DNA of 60,239 nt from Pseudomonadota bacterium (GTDB lineage Bacteria > Pseudomonadota > Gammaproteobacteria > Pseudomonadales > Moraxellaceae). How positions within the stretch are numbered: position 1 is the first letter of the stretch; the number at the start of each line of letters is the position of its first letter. The stretch is from NCBI GenBank assembly GCA_021833365.1, contig JAKBFV010000006.1, positions 1 to 60,239 on the forward strand, in the 5' to 3' direction. A program made the position numbers and the translations under genes. The notes under the pieces are model-generated. The model did no database searches and was not told where the DNA came from. It saw nothing but the letters and a program-made list of their open reading frames with translations. Positions 47,133 to 57,601 of the stretch are shown here, one piece after another.

Positions 47133-48986
47133 TTATGAATCCTGATCTAGCGCATCGACATGACGACCACTCAAAGCCGCCGCCATCCCCTGATCCATGC
47201 GGCGGGCCGCATAAGCCTCACTGGCCGCGACCAGGCTCTGGTAAATGACGGACAGCTCAGTCCCGGCCTGCAAGGCCATCCCCAGCTCCGCCATCAACCG
47301 CTCGATACGCTCATGCTCGGCGCTATCGAGCAACACACTCCCATCCTCCGCCAGGGCCGAGCGCAGGGCTTCAAGCAGGCGACGAGCGTCGACTTCCGCC
47401 TCGATACGGCGCCGCGTTTCACGATCGGCGGCGGCCTGATCGAAGGCTTGCCGCAACATGGCCGCGATTTCTTCCTCGGCCAAGCCATAGGAGGGCTTGA
47501 CCACGACCTCGGCGCGCTGACCGCTCTCCGGCTCCATGGCACTGACCGCCAGCAGACCATCGGCATCGACCTGAAAACTGACGCGCACTTTCAGCGCCCC
47601 TGCCACCCGTGCCGGCAGGCCGCGCAGCTCGAAATGCGCCAGCGAACGCACATCGGCGACGCGCTCGCGCTCACCTTGGACGACATGAAAAGACATCGCC
47701 GTCTGACCGTCTTTGAAGGTCGTGAACTCCTGTTCGCGGCGGGCCGGCAAGGTGCTGTTGCGCGGCAGAATCTTCTCGATCAAACCGCCCATGGTCTCGA
47801 TACCCAGGGACAGGGGCAGCACATCGAGCAGGAGCATCTGCACGTCAGGCTTGTTGCCGACCAGCACATCGGCCTGCAGAGCGGCGCCCAAGGCGACGAC
47901 CCGATCCGGATCGATATGCGTCAGCGGTCGGCGCTGAAAGAGCTTTTCGACGCCGGCCTGCACCAGCGGAACGCGCGTCGATCCTCCCACCATGACCACC
48001 TCGCGCACTTCCGCGACGCTCACCCCGGCATCGCGCAGGGCGCGCCGGACGATGCGCAAGGAGCGCTCGACAGCGGGCTCGATCATGCTCTCAAACGCGC
48101 TGCGCGTCAGCAGCGCCTGCCCACCGGGCCAATGCGCCTGCACCGCATCCTGCGTCGAAAGCCGGTGCTTGAGCTCACGCGCCTGCACCAGGGCGGCATG
48201 ACGTTGATGCAAATCCGGCGCATCCCATCCCGCCTCGGCGACGATCCAGGCAGCGATGGCGCGGTCAAAGTCATCGCCACCAAGAGCGGTATCCCCGCCC
48301 GTGGCGAGGACTTCAAAAACACCGCGCTGCAGACGCAAAATGGAGACATCGAAGGTGCCACCACCGAGGTCGTAGACGACGTGCAGCCCTTCCGCACCAT
48401 GGTCGAGACCATAGGCTACCGCCGCCGCCGTCGGTTCATTGAGCAGGCGCAGGACCTTCAAGCCCGCCAGACGCGCGGCATCGCGTGTCGCCTGGCGCTG
48501 CGCGTCATCGAAATAGGCCGGTACGGTGATGACCACCCCCACCGGATCACCGGCCAGCGCCTGTCGCCCGCGCTCCGCCAGCACCTTGAGGATCTCCGCC
48601 GACACCTGCACCGGACTGACCCAGCCAGCCGCCGTCTGCAAGCGCAAGCTGCCGGCCTCGACCTTGAGCTCCTGCAGAAAGCGCCCCTGCTCTTCGGCAT
48701 CGGACAAGGAGCGACCCATGAGGCGCTTCACCGAAGCGATGCCCTGGGCGGGATCTTCGGCACTGGCGCGCACCGCCGCCGCCCCGACGAGCGGCGCAGG
48801 CGCAGCGCCATAATAGACCACCGACGGCAGCAGATGCTCACCCTCGGTATCCGGCAGCGTCTCCGGCCGCCCCTGCCGCACCGTCGCCACCAGCGAGTGT
48901 GTCGTGCCTAAATCGATACCGAGAGCACGGCGCGGCTCAGCCTCAGAGCGGGCGCGACCAGGTTCAGCAATTTGCAACAAAGCCAT
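47133..48986 (-). CDS. hscA: Fe-S assembly Hsp70 chaperone HscA
   Basis: The 617-residue protein begins [17 protein letters not shown] and has Hsp70 nucleotide-binding motifs [29 protein letters not shown] and [14 protein letters not shown], plus a substrate-binding domain. The [10 protein letters not shown] start, at 48986, is typical of HscA; an upstream in-frame extension to 49019 is not conserved. It works with HscB to transfer clusters from IscU. Confidence 0.96.
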   Translation of the reverse strand: MALLQIAEPGRARSEAEPRRALGIDLGTTHSLVATVRQGRPETLPDTEGEHLLPSVVYYGAAPAPLVGAAAVRASAEDPAQGIASVKRLMGRSLSDAEEQGRFLQELKVEAGSLRLQTAAGWVSPVQVSAEILKVLAERGRQALAGDPVGVVITVPAYFDDAQRQATRDAARLAGLKVLRLLNEPTAAAVAYGLDHGAEGLHVVYDLGGGTFDVSILRLQRGVFEVLATGGDTALGGDDFDRAIAAWIVAEAGWDAPDLHQRHAALVQARELKHRLSTQDAVQAHWPGGQALLTRSAFESMIEPAVERSLRIVRRALRDAGVSVAEVREVVMVGGSTRVPLVQAGVEKLFQRRPLTHIDPDRVVALGAALQADVLVGNKPDVQMLLLDVLPLSLGIETMGGLIEKILPRNSTLPARREQEFTTFKDGQTAMSFHVVQGERERVADVRSLAHFELRGLPARVAGALKVRVSFQVDADGLLAVSAMEPESGQRAEVVVKPSYGLAEEEIAAMLRQAFDQAAADRETRRRIEAEVDARRLLEALRSALAEDGSVLLDSAEHERIERLMAELGMALQAGTELSVIYQSLVAASEAYAARRMDQGMAAALSGRHVDALDQDS

Positions 48987-49015
48987 ACTCAAATCCTGCA
49001 TCGTGAAGACGATGG

Positions 49016-49525
49016 TCAACCCACCTCGTCGAGGCGATCGATCTGCTGCCTAAGATCCTCGAGCAGACGCTCAAAAAACTGCAGGGCCGCATGATGACGG
49101 CGCGCCGCATCGATGTCCTCGCGTTTCAGGGCGGCGGCGAAAGACTGCCCCTCATCATCGCGATCTTTCAACAGCAGGACGCGCAAGGCCTCGAGATCCT
49201 CGAGCGTGGTGGCGGCGGCGATACGCTCGCGCCAGGTGATCTGCTGCTCGAGAAAATCCTCGTCGAGTGGCATGACCGCCGCCGTCACGTCGACACCGCG
49301 CAGCGCCAGAAGGTGACCGGCACGCGCCACCGGCGAGTTCAGGCACAGCCAGCCGGCATTGATGTCGGCGGCGAGAGCCAGGATACGATGCTGCTCCGAC
49401 AGACTCGCGCCGACATGACGATCGGGGTGATACTGCGCCTGCAAGCGCTGATAAGATTGCCGCAAAGCGACGGCGTCGACGAAATAGCCCTGCGGCACAT
49501 TGAACAGATGAAAGTAGTTGAGCAT
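49016..49525 (-). CDS. hscB: Fe-S assembly J-protein co-chaperone HscB
   Basis: The 169-residue protein starts [16 protein letters not shown], has a J domain with HPD in QYHPDRHVG, and a C-terminal helical IscU-binding domain. The start at 49525 gives normal length; upstream codons up to 49570 are atypical. It follows iscA by 10 bases. Confidence 0.94.
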   Translation of the reverse strand: MLNYFHLFNVPQGYFVDAVALRQSYQRLQAQYHPDRHVGASLSEQHRILALAADINAGWLCLNSPVARAGHLLALRGVDVTAAVMPLDEDFLEQQITWRERIAAATTLEDLEALRVLLLKDRDDEGQSFAAALKREDIDAARRHHAALQFFERLLEDLRQQIDRLDEVG

Positions 49526-49535
49526 CACGCCCCCT

Positions 49536-49859
49536 TCAGACCGTAAAGCTCTCGCCGCAACCACACTCACCGGTCTTGTTGGGATTGTTGAACTTGAAGC
49601 CGGAGTTCAGTCCTTCCTGCACAAAATCGAGCTCCGTGCCCTCGAGATAGACCAGGCTCTTGGCATCGACCAGGACCTGCACACCATGACTCTCGAAGAC
49701 CTGATCACCGGTGTCAGCGGCGTCGGCATATTCCAGGACATAGGCCAGGCCTGAACACCCCGAGGTCTTGACGCCCAGGCGTATACCGACACCGTGACCT
49801 CGCTCCTGCAGAGAGGCGCGCACATGCTGCGCCGCCGACGCACTCAAGTGAACCGCCAT
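49536..49859 (-). CDS. iscA: A-type Fe-S carrier IscA
   Basis: The 107-residue protein has the three ligand cysteines: [16 protein letters not shown] near residue 35 and GECGCGESF at the end (Cys-x-Cys). Two earlier start codons (GTG 49865, ATG 49862) exist, but GAGG is 7 bases before 49859 and that start gives the standard length. Confidence 0.95.
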   Translation of the reverse strand: MAVHLSASAAQHVRASLQERGHGVGIRLGVKTSGCSGLAYVLEYADAADTGDQVFESHGVQVLVDAKSLVYLEGTELDFVQEGLNSGFKFNNPNKTGECGCGESFTV

Positions 49860-49861
49860 CA

Positions 49862-50254
49862 TCACACCTCGTGAGCTTGCTGTTTCTTGCGATAGTCTTC
49901 GACCGCCGCCTTGATCGCATCCTCGGCGAGCACCGAACAGTGGATCTTCACCGGCGGCAGAGCCAGTTCCTCGGCGATCTGGGTATTGCGAATGGTGAGC
50001 GCCTCATCCAAGCTCTTGCCCTTGACCCACTCGGTCACCAGCGAACTGGAGGCGATCGCCGAACCACAGCCATAGGTTTTGAACTTGGCGTCCTCGATGA
50101 CCCCTGCCGCATTGACCTTGATCTGCAGGCGCATGACGTCGCCACAGGCCGGCGCCCCGACCATGCCGGTGCCAACCGCGTCATCGTCCTTGGCCAGAGA
50201 GCCGACATTGCGTGGATTTTCGTAATGATCCAGGACTTTATCACTGTATGCCAT
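49862..50254 (-). CDS. iscU: Fe-S scaffold protein IscU
   Basis: The 130-residue protein has the three scaffold cysteines in [18 protein letters not shown] and [10 protein letters not shown], plus the LPPVK motif recognised by HscA. It starts 18 bases after the iscS stop. Confidence 0.97.
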   Translation of the reverse strand: MAYSDKVLDHYENPRNVGSLAKDDDAVGTGMVGAPACGDVMRLQIKVNAAGVIEDAKFKTYGCGSAIASSSLVTEWVKGKSLDEALTIRNTQIAEELALPPVKIHCSVLAEDAIKAAVEDYRKKQQAHEV

Positions 50255-50272
50255 GATATTTCACCTCGCTGC

Positions 50273-51493
50273 TCAATGCGCCGTCCAGGCGACGCTGTTC
50301 AAATCGACCCCATCCTGAAACATGTCCCACAACGGCGAGAGCGCACGCAGGCGCTCGACGGCGTGACGGATCTGCGCGATCACGAAGTCGATCTCTTCCG
50401 CCGTGGTGAAGCGCCCGAGGCTGAAGCGCAGGGAACTGTGCGCCATTTCGTCGGACAGACCCAAGGCGCGCAGCACATAGGAGGGCTCGAGACTGGCCGA
50501 CGTACAGGCCGATCCGGAAGACACCGCCATGTCCTTGAGCGCCATGATCAGCGACTCGCCTTCGACATAGTTGAAACTGACATTGAGCAGTCCGGCGATG
50601 CGCTGCTCGGCGTGACCATTGATGAAGACCTGCGGCAGATCGCTGAGGCCGGCCCACAGACGCCGCCGCAAGGCGAGCAGACGCACCGACTCCTCAGCCA
50701 TTTCCTGCGCCGCCAGGCGAAAAGCCTCGCCCATGCCGACGATCTGATGCGTCGGCAGGGTGCCCGAGCGCATGCCGCGCTCATGCCCGCCACCGTGCAT
50801 CTGCGCTTCGATACGCACGCGCGGCTTACGGCGCACATAGAGCGCACCGATGCCTTTCGGGCCATAGACCTTGTGTCCGGAGAAGCTCATCAGATCGACC
50901 GCCATCTGTGACAGGTCGATGGCCGTCTTGCCCGCCGACTGCGCCGCATCGACGTGCAGCAGAATACCGCGCGCGCGCGTCAGCTCGCCGATGGCGGCGA
51001 TGTCGGTGAGCGTGCCGATCTCATTGTTGACGTGCATCAGCGAGACCAGAATGGTGTCGGGGCGCAGGGCTGCCGCCACCTGCTCGGGCTGAATCAAGCC
51101 CTGGCCGGGCTCAGGATCGAGATAGGTGACGCTGAAGCCTTCGCGCTCGAGTTGCCGGCAAGTATCGAGAACAGCCTTGTGCTCGATGCGCGAGGTGACC
51201 AGATGCCGCCCCTTGCCCTGATAAAAGTGCGCCGCCCCCTTGATCGCCAGGTTGTTCGATTCAGTGGCACCGGACGTCCAGACGATTTCACGCGGATCGG
51301 CACCGACGAGGCTGGCGACCTGCTCGCGCGCCACTTCCACCGCTTCTTCCGCACGCCAGCCGAAGACGTGTGAGCGCGACGCCGGATTGCCAAAATTGCC
51401 ATCCATGGTCAGACATTGCATCATCTTCTCGGCGACGCGCGGATCGACCGGCGTGGTCGCCGCATAGTCCAGATAAACAGTTTTTTTCACCAT
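50273..51493 (-). CDS. iscS: Cysteine desulfurase IscS
   Basis: The 406-residue PLP enzyme starts [20 protein letters not shown], has the Lys in [14 protein letters not shown] and the persulfide Cys in [16 protein letters not shown]. It supplies sulfur to IscU and to tRNA thiolation. The start at 51493 is set by family alignment and AGAGGGTGCC upstream. Confidence 0.97.
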   Translation of the reverse strand: MVKKTVYLDYAATTPVDPRVAEKMMQCLTMDGNFGNPASRSHVFGWRAEEAVEVAREQVASLVGADPREIVWTSGATESNNLAIKGAAHFYQGKGRHLVTSRIEHKAVLDTCRQLEREGFSVTYLDPEPGQGLIQPEQVAAALRPDTILVSLMHVNNEIGTLTDIAAIGELTRARGILLHVDAAQSAGKTAIDLSQMAVDLMSFSGHKVYGPKGIGALYVRRKPRVRIEAQMHGGGHERGMRSGTLPTHQIVGMGEAFRLAAQEMAEESVRLLALRRRLWAGLSDLPQVFINGHAEQRIAGLLNVSFNYVEGESLIMALKDMAVSSGSACTSASLEPSYVLRALGLSDEMAHSSLRFSLGRFTTAEEIDFVIAQIRHAVERLRALSPLWDMFQDGVDLNSVAWTAH

Positions 51494-51515
51494 GGCACCC
51501 TCTTTTGACCTCACC

Positions 51516-51992
51516 TCACTGCTGCAGGACGTCGAGACGCTCCTGCAAGCGCTGCTGACTGACCACCTGGCGCTCCGAGACGGCGCGGATCGCGGCACTG
51601 TCGGTGAGCTGCTGCAAATTGATGGCTGCCAGAAATTCATGGATCTTGCCGCTCAGATCCGACCACAGCTCATGCGTCAGACAGGTCAAACCCTGCTGAC
51701 AATCGCCTTGCCCGGCGCAACGCGTGGCGTCGACCGATTCATCGACGGCATCGATGATCTCGGCGACGAAGATCTGTTCGCCCGGGCGCGCCAGATAATA
51801 GCCTCCGCCCGGCCCGCGCACACTCTTGACCAGTTCAGCGCGGCGCAACTTGGCAAACAGCTGCTCGAGATAGGAGACCGAGATCGTCTGCCGCTCTGAA
51901 ATATCAGCGAGGCTGACCGGGCCTGTGCGAGCATGCAAGGCCAAATCCAGCATCGCTGTCACGGCATAGCGCCCCTTGGTGGTCAAGCGCAT
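51516..51992 (-). CDS. iscR: Fe-S sensing repressor IscR
   Basis: The 158-residue Rrf2-family protein begins [20 protein letters not shown], has a winged helix and the cluster ligands [13 protein letters not shown] (three Cys). With a 2Fe-2S cluster it represses isc; without it, it binds other sites. An IscR-like site overlaps the candidate promoter. Confidence 0.96.
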   Translation of the reverse strand: MRLTTKGRYAVTAMLDLALHARTGPVSLADISERQTISVSYLEQLFAKLRRAELVKSVRGPGGGYYLARPGEQIFVAEIIDAVDESVDATRCAGQGDCQQGLTCLTHELWSDLSGKIHEFLAAINLQQLTDSAAIRAVSERQVVSQQRLQERLDVLQQ

Positions 51993-52025
51993 GGCTTCTC
52001 CGATCCATCGTCCCTTCAGATCTGT

Positions 52026-52054
52026 ATTGTGTCATTTCCTACTAAATCAATCAA
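52026..52054 (-). promoter_or_regulatory. iscR promoter with type 1 IscR site
   Basis: On the minus strand TTGATT (52049-52054), 17 bases and CACAAT (52026-52031) form a promoter candidate. Positions 52034-52054 match the IscR type 1 pattern YYGACTRWWWYAGTCRRSTAT at 17 of 21 places, covering the -35. This suggests autorepression independent of the cysE promoter. Confidence 0.6.
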
Positions 52055-52824
52055 CCTTTGTCGGTCTGATCGCGCACACCGGCAAAATCCTCTTCCTTGA
52101 GGGCCGGCACCGCCGCATCACAGAGGTTGACGCCAGCTGCGCGCATGGCCTGACAAAACACGTCCATGCGCTTGTCGACCGCCTGCAGATGATCGAGCAG
52201 CGAGAGGATGGCCTGCGCCACCGGATCCGGATCGCCGGCATCGACGCCATAAGCATGAAAACCCAGACTCCGCGCATAATCGAGACGTTCGCGATGACGA
52301 TCATCCGCCTTGCTGATGATGCGCCCGGGATTGCCGACCACCGTCGCCTGTGCCGGCACCGACTTGACCACGACGGCATTGGAGCCGATCTTGGCGCCGT
52401 CACCGACATGGATAGGGCCGAGCACTTTCGCCCCCGCCCCGACCACCACGCCGTGACCGAGGGTAGGATGACGCTTGCCCGGCTGCCAGGACGTGCCGCC
52501 CAGGGTAACGCCGTGATAGAGGGTGACATCGTCACCGATCTCGGCGGTTTCGCCGATGACGACGCCCATGCCGTGATCGATGAAGAAGCGCCGCCCGATG
52601 CGCGCCCCCGGATGAATCTCGATGCCGGTGAGAAACCGCGACGTCGCCGAGACATAGCGCGCCAGAGCAAGCCAGCGGCGACGCCAGAGCGCATGCGCCA
52701 GGCGATGCCAGATCAGGGCATGGATGCCCGGATAGGTGAGCACAACCTCGAGCGTCGTACGCGCCGCCGGATCGCGCTCGAAGACCGAAGCCACATCCTC
52801 ACGCAACTCTCGCAACCAGGCCAT
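52051..52824 (-). CDS. cysE: Serine O-acetyltransferase
   Basis: The 257-residue protein has an N-terminal helical part and a left-handed beta-helix with [19 protein letters not shown] and [19 protein letters not shown] (catalytic Asp/His region). It makes O-acetylserine for cysteine synthesis, upstream of IscS sulfur use. It overlaps the trmJ stop by one base. Confidence 0.94.
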   Translation of the reverse strand: MAWLRELREDVASVFERDPAARTTLEVVLTYPGIHALIWHRLAHALWRRRWLALARYVSATSRFLTGIEIHPGARIGRRFFIDHGMGVVIGETAEIGDDVTLYHGVTLGGTSWQPGKRHPTLGHGVVVGAGAKVLGPIHVGDGAKIGSNAVVVKSVPAQATVVGNPGRIISKADDRHRERLDYARSLGFHAYGVDAGDPDPVAQAILSLLDHLQAVDKRMDVFCQAMRAAGVNLCDAAVPALKEEDFAGVRDQTDKG

Positions 52825-53594
52825 CAGGCACCCTCCTCGCGTTTTGACAAGGCCTTCTCGACATCCTTGAGCAAACCGCGCAGCAGATTATGCTCGAGAC
52901 GATCCGGACGAATGCGCAGAAACATGCGGCGCAGACGCAAGAGCATGGGGCGGGGATTTTGCACGGACAGAAAGCCGACGCGCGCCAGCACCTGTTCGAA
53001 GTGGCGAAAAAACTGCTCGACCTCGGCGTGCGTCGCGAGCTCCTCATCCCAGGGCACCTGCCACAGCGGCATCTGCCGCCCACCGGCGGCAGACTGATCC
53101 TGGCTCTGCAACCAGGCCATGCGCAACTCGTAGGCCAGCACCTGTACCGCCGCCGCCACATTCAACACCCCGTAATCGGGATCACTGGGGATACCGATGT
53201 GCAGGTGGCAGGACTGCAATTCCTCATTGGTGAGGCCACGATCCTCGCGCCCGAAGACCAGGGCGACAGGATGGCGGAGAGACTCCTGCAGCATGCGCTG
53301 CGCACCGGTGCGCGCATCGACGTGCGGCCAGGGTAGATGCCGCGAACGACCGCTGGTGGCCACCGCCAGGGCGACATCGGCGAGCGCCTCATCGAGCGTC
53401 GCCACCACCCGCGCCCGTGCCAGGATATCCGCAGCCCCCGAGGCCAGCGCCGTCGCCTCGGCGTGCGGGAAGTGACTCGGCGCCACCAGCACCAGCTGGC
53501 TCAAACCCATGGTCTTCATGGCGCGCGCGGCGGCACCGATATTGCCAGGGTGCGTGGTCTGTACCATCACCACCCTGATGCCGTCCAAGCACAT
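52824..53594 (-). CDS. trmJ: tRNA (cytidine/uridine-2'-O-)-methyltransferase TrmJ
   Basis: The 256-residue SPOUT-class enzyme shows [22 protein letters not shown] at the start, [16 protein letters not shown] and [17 protein letters not shown]. It methylates position 32 of tRNAs. It heads the isc block, as in Pseudomonas, and is divergent from suhB. Confidence 0.93.
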   Translation of the reverse strand: MCLDGIRVVMVQTTHPGNIGAAARAMKTMGLSQLVLVAPSHFPHAEATALASGAADILARARVVATLDEALADVALAVATSGRSRHLPWPHVDARTGAQRMLQESLRHPVALVFGREDRGLTNEELQSCHLHIGIPSDPDYGVLNVAAAVQVLAYELRMAWLQSQDQSAAGGRQMPLWQVPWDEELATHAEVEQFFRHFEQVLARVGFLSVQNPRPMLLRLRRMFLRIRPDRLEHNLLRGLLKDVEKALSKREEGA

Positions 53595-53707
53595 CGCAGA
53601 TCACCCCACAACAAAAGCCCATGATAACACCGGCGCACGCCTCTTAGCACGGCAGACGACAAACTCTGTTATGATAGGCGGCTCCATGTTTCCCATCAGG
53701 TGCCCCC

Positions 53708-54514
53708 ATGTCGACGATGCAGCCGACCCTCCATATGGCCTTACGCGCCGTTCGCTCAGCCGGCGAAATGATCTACCGGGCCTATGAGCGCAGGGAACAC
53801 GCCGACATCCAGAGCAAGGGCGTACACGACTACGTCACTGCCACCGATCGCAAGGTCGAGCAATTCATCCGCGAGCAGCTGCGCGCGACCTACCCCGAGC
53901 ACGGTTTCATCGGTGAAGAGTTCGGCCATGACGGCAGCGAGCGCGAATCGGTGTGGATTCTCGATCCCATCGACGGCACCACCAATTTCATCCATGGCTT
54001 TCCGCAGTTCGCCATCAGCCTGGCGCTGCAAGTGCGCGGCCATACCGAGCTGGCCATCGTCTTCGATCCGCTCAGACGCGAGGAGTTCACCGCCCTGCGC
54101 GGCGGCGGCGCCCGCCTCGGCAACCACCGCCTGCGCCTGCCCGCCTGCAAGGGTCTGAACGACGCCCTCATCGGCACCGGCTTTCCTTTCCGCCCCGACC
54201 AGATGCCCGATATGGACGACTATCTGCGCGTCTTCCGCCAGGTCGCCGAACACAGCGCCGGCATACGCCGCGCCGGCGCCGCCTCCCTCGATCTGGCCTA
54301 CGTCGCCGCCGGCCGCCTGAACGGCTTCTGGGAAAACGGCCTGTCGCTCTGGGACATGGCCGCCGGGGACCTGCTCATCCGTGAAGCCGGTGGCCTGGTC
54401 ACCGACTTCCAGGGTGGCCACGATTATCTGCGTAGCGGCCGCATCGTCGCCGGGCACAGCAAGGTCGTCAAAAGCCTGCTCACCCTGATCCACGGCAACG
54501 AGCTGCCGCTCTGA
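53708..54514 (+). CDS. suhB: Inositol-1-monophosphatase family protein SuhB
   Basis: The 268-residue protein has the metal site GEEFG, DPIDGTTNFIHGFPQF and WENGLSLWDMAAGDLLIREAGG. SuhB also acts as an RNA polymerase-associated rRNA antitermination factor in E. coli. Its divergent position opposite trmJ is conserved in Pseudomonas. TATGAT at 53670-53675 could be its -10. Confidence 0.95.
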   Translation: MSTMQPTLHMALRAVRSAGEMIYRAYERREHADIQSKGVHDYVTATDRKVEQFIREQLRATYPEHGFIGEEFGHDGSERESVWILDPIDGTTNFIHGFPQFAISLALQVRGHTELAIVFDPLRREEFTALRGGGARLGNHRLRLPACKGLNDALIGTGFPFRPDQMPDMDDYLRVFRQVAEHSAGIRRAGAASLDLAYVAAGRLNGFWENGLSLWDMAAGDLLIREAGGLVTDFQGGHDYLRSGRIVAGHSKVVKSLLTLIHGNELPL

Positions 54515-54521
54515 GGCGCGC

Positions 54522-55703
54522 CTAAAACTGCAATTCGATGGCCGCCACCACGGCGCGCGCCTTGCTGCGCGCCGCTTCGATGGAGTCGCCGAGGGCCAGG
54601 CCGACACCCATGCGCCGATAACCATCGACCGCCGGCTTGCCGAAAAGACGCAAGTCGGTGTCTTCGGCGGCCAGGGCGCGTTCGAGATGGTGATATTGCA
54701 GATGTTCGCTATGCCCTTCGGCGATCAACGCACAGGAGGCTGCCGGCCCGAAATGACGCAGGCGCGGAATCGGCAGGCCGAGCATGGCGCGCGCATGCAG
54801 GGCAAACTCGGACAAGGACTGTGAGATCGCCGTCACCAGGCCGGTATCATGCGGCCGTGGCGACACCTCGCTGAACCAGACCTCCTGGCCGCGGACGAAA
54901 AACTCGACACCAAACACCCCCCATCCACCCAGGGCCGTCGTCACTTCGGTGGCCATGCGCCGCGCCTGCTGCAAGGCTTCCGGCGCCATCCTTTGCGGCT
55001 GCCAGGACTCACGATAATCGCCGGCTTCCTGACGATGACCGATGGGCTCGGCGAAGACCACACCCTGGCAATGGCGGATCGTCAGCAGGGTGATCTCGTA
55101 TTCGAAGTCGATATAGGACTCGACGATGACGCGCCGCAGACCGACACGCGCGCCCGACTGTGCATACGCCCAGGCGGCGGCGAGATCTTCGGCGCACCGC
55201 ACCAGGCTTTGCCCCTTGCCGCTCGAGGACATCACCGGCTTGACGAGACAGGGAAAACCGAGCTCGGCCGCCGCCTGCTGCAAGCCCGGCAGATCATCGG
55301 CAAAACGATAGTCGGAGCACGCTAGCCCCAACTCTTCGGCGGCCAGGCGCCGGATACCCTCGCGATTCATGGTCAGGTGCGCCGCCCGCGCCGATGGCAC
55401 GACCTGCCGACCGCGCGCCTCCTCCTCGAGCAGAACCGTGGTAGCAATCGCCTCGATCTCGGGCACGATGATGTGCGGATTCTCCTGGGCGATGACCCGG
55501 CGCAGGGAGTCCTCATCCTGCATCGCCACGACGTGGGCGCGATGCGCCACCTGCATGGCCGGGGCAGCGGCGTAGCGATCGACAGCGATGGTCTCGCACC
55601 CCAAGCGCTGCAACTCGATGCAGACTTCCTTGCCGAGCTCACCGGCGCCGAGCAGCATCACGCGCTTGGCCTGGGCGGTGAGCGGTGTTCCGAGACTGCT
55701 CAT
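54522..55703 (-). CDS. purT: Formate-dependent GAR transformylase
   Basis: The 393-residue ATP-grasp protein begins with an [19 protein letters not shown] region, has [16 protein letters not shown] and [15 protein letters not shown], and is full length. It forms FGAR from GAR, formate and ATP in purine synthesis. It converges on suhB with 7 bases between stops and overlaps the next gene by 4 bases. Confidence 0.96.
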   Translation of the reverse strand: MSSLGTPLTAQAKRVMLLGAGELGKEVCIELQRLGCETIAVDRYAAAPAMQVAHRAHVVAMQDEDSLRRVIAQENPHIIVPEIEAIATTVLLEEEARGRQVVPSARAAHLTMNREGIRRLAAEELGLACSDYRFADDLPGLQQAAAELGFPCLVKPVMSSSGKGQSLVRCAEDLAAAWAYAQSGARVGLRRVIVESYIDFEYEITLLTIRHCQGVVFAEPIGHRQEAGDYRESWQPQRMAPEALQQARRMATEVTTALGGWGVFGVEFFVRGQEVWFSEVSPRPHDTGLVTAISQSLSEFALHARAMLGLPIPRLRHFGPAASCALIAEGHSEHLQYHHLERALAAEDTDLRLFGKPAVDGYRRMGVGLALGDSIEAARSKARAVVAAIELQF

Positions 55704-56227
55704 GTCGATGCCTCCTGACGCAGTTCACGCTGGTAGCGGCGAAAATTCTCGACATAGTGCGCCGCGCTGGCCAGCAGCATCTGCACCTCATGCTCGCTGA
55801 CCTGCCGCACCACCCGTCCCGGACTGCCGATGACCAGAGAATGATCGGGAATCTCCTTGCCCTCGGGGATCAGGGTATGCGCCCCGATGATGCAGCCGCG
55901 ACCGATGCGGGCATGATTGAGGATCACCGCATGAATTCCGATGAGCGAGCCATCGCCGATGCTGCAGCCGTGCAGCATGACCTGATGCCCGACCGTCACC
56001 TGCCGGCCGATGGACAGCGGTGCACCGAGATCGGTATGCAGGACGCTGCCGTCCTGTATATTGCTCTCATCGCCGACCATGATAGGCTCGTTGTCACCGC
56101 GCAGCACCGCCGCGAACCAGACACTGGCACGCTCCCCGAGCCGCACGTCACCGATGACATCGGCGCTGGCGGCGATGAAGTGCTCTCCCGCCACCTGCAA
56201 TTTTTTATCGCCGAGACGATAGATCAT
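55700..56227 (-). CDS. Gamma-class carbonic anhydrase-like hexapeptide protein
   Basis: The 175-residue protein has a hexapeptide-repeat beta-helix with [44 protein letters not shown] and [11 protein letters not shown], including the three His positions of gamma-carbonic anhydrases (YrdA/PaaY group). Enzyme activity is not certain, since many homologues are thioesterase-like or inactive. It is translationally coupled to purT and the NUDIX gene by ATGA overlaps. Confidence 0.85.
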   Translation of the reverse strand: MIYRLGDKKLQVAGEHFIAASADVIGDVRLGERASVWFAAVLRGDNEPIMVGDESNIQDGSVLHTDLGAPLSIGRQVTVGHQVMLHGCSIGDGSLIGIHAVILNHARIGRGCIIGAHTLIPEGKEIPDHSLVIGSPGRVVRQVSEHEVQMLLASAAHYVENFRRYQRELRQEAST

Positions 56228-56844
56228 GATCCCGCTCCCACTCTGTGCAGACCCGGCATGGGAAAATCGATGCCGGCCGACAAGCTTTGATTGAGAAGTT
56301 CGACCAGCATGTAGGCGGTCAAGCCCCAGATGACATAGTCCTGATAGCGATAACAGGGCATCAGGTAATCATGCCCCATGAAGTGCACGCGATGATCCTG
56401 GCGCGGAGGCTGGTCGAGAAAAAACGCCAGGGGCACATAAAAGATGCTCTCGATCTCGTCTGGGTTCGGCGCCAGCCTGACCTCGGCCGGGATGCTGCCG
56501 ACCACGGCGCGCACCCGCAGACCGGCACGCGAAACGAAGTCACCGAACTGCCCCAAGATGTCGATCTTGTCCGCCGCCAAGCCGACTTCCTCAGCGCTTT
56601 CGCGCAAAGCCGTCGCCACCACGCTGGCATCGCCCGGATCGCATTTACCACCCGGAAAGGCCACCTCACCGGCATGCGCGGACAATCGTTGCGAACGGCG
56701 GGTCAGCAAGAGCCGCGGCTGCGCCTCGCGCGTCAACGCCATCAGCACCGCCGCATCGACAGGAGAAGTCGGTGCCTGCAGACGCGCCAAACCCTGCGTC
56801 AACTGTCCCAGAACCGTTTCTGATACGCCCGGGTCGCGCCGCAT
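56224..56844 (-). CDS. NUDIX hydrolase, CoA pyrophosphatase (NudL)-like
   Basis: The 206-residue protein has [22 protein letters not shown] followed directly by the NUDIX box ([24 protein letters not shown]). The LSxHxGExxFPGGxxDxxD pattern belongs to CoA pyrophosphatases. The start at 56844 has GAGGGG 5 bases upstream; an upstream ATG (56868) adds 8 residues. Confidence 0.88.
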   Translation of the reverse strand: MRRDPGVSETVLGQLTQGLARLQAPTSPVDAAVLMALTREAQPRLLLTRRSQRLSAHAGEVAFPGGKCDPGDASVVATALRESAEEVGLAADKIDILGQFGDFVSRAGLRVRAVVGSIPAEVRLAPNPDEIESIFYVPLAFFLDQPPRQDHRVHFMGHDYLMPCYRYQDYVIWGLTAYMLVELLNQSLSAGIDFPMPGLHRVGAGS

Positions 56845-56954
56845 GCTTTCCCCTCTGGTCACCCGCACCCTCCCCGCCAGTGTAACCCATGCACCGCCGC
56901 AAGACAGCCCGGCCGAGACAGGTTAGACTCGCCCTAGCCAAGATGGAAGCTACG

Positions 56955-57512
56955 ATGAACTTTTGCAGCGAGTGTGGACATAGAGTGGTCGTCAAGATCC
57001 CTCCCGAGGACAGCCGGCCGCGTTTCGTCTGCGAGCACTGCCTGACCATCCACTACCAGAACCCCAAGGTCATCTGCGGCTGCATCGCCACCTGGCAGGG
57101 GCGCATCCTGCTCTGCCGACGCGCCATCGAACCGCGCCACGGTTACTGGACCCTGCCCGCCGGCTTCATGGAGAATGGCGAGAGCTGCGCCGATGGTGCA
57201 CGCCGTGAAACGCTGGAGGAAGCGCTGGCGCGCGTCGGCAGACTCGAACTCTACTGCCTGTTTGACATCCCGCACATCCATCAGATCCACCTCATGTATC
57301 GCGGCGAGCTGATCGATGCCGACATCGGCGCTGGCAGCGAGTCGCTGGAGTCGGTGCTCTTTGCAGAAGCCGATCTGCCCTGGCAGGAGCTCGCCTTTCC
57401 ATCGATACAGCACACCCTGACGCACTTCATCGCCGATCGCCGCACCGGCTTCTACCCCCTGCACAGCGAACTCCTCGCGCCGCCCTCCTGGGAAGGCCGC
57501 CAGCACGACTGA
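56955..57512 (+). CDS. NUDIX hydrolase with N-terminal zinc ribbon
   Basis: The 185-residue protein begins NFCSECGHRVV and has a second Cys pair in VCEHCLTIHYQNPK, forming a zinc ribbon, then the NUDIX box (GFMENGESCADGARRETLEEALARV). It resembles the Nudix_N_2 group, whose substrates may include ADP-ribose or nucleotide cofactors. The preferred ATG has GGAAG 5-6 bases upstream. Confidence 0.85.
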   Translation: MNFCSECGHRVVVKIPPEDSRPRFVCEHCLTIHYQNPKVICGCIATWQGRILLCRRAIEPRHGYWTLPAGFMENGESCADGARRETLEEALARVGRLELYCLFDIPHIHQIHLMYRGELIDADIGAGSESLESVLFAEADLPWQELAFPSIQHTLTHFIADRRTGFYPLHSELLAPPSWEGRQHD

Positions 57513-57601
57513 CCCTGGTGGCGCCCATCGACGGCGGCAAAGTCATTCACAGAAGCGCACCGCCTAGGCACATTGCAGAAGTGCTCAATCCGGAGGTAAG
57601 T

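Noticed and set aside
47160-48911. A 583-codon plus-strand frame opposite hscA
   Set aside because: It is a long antisense shadow of a GC-rich hscA with no domain content.
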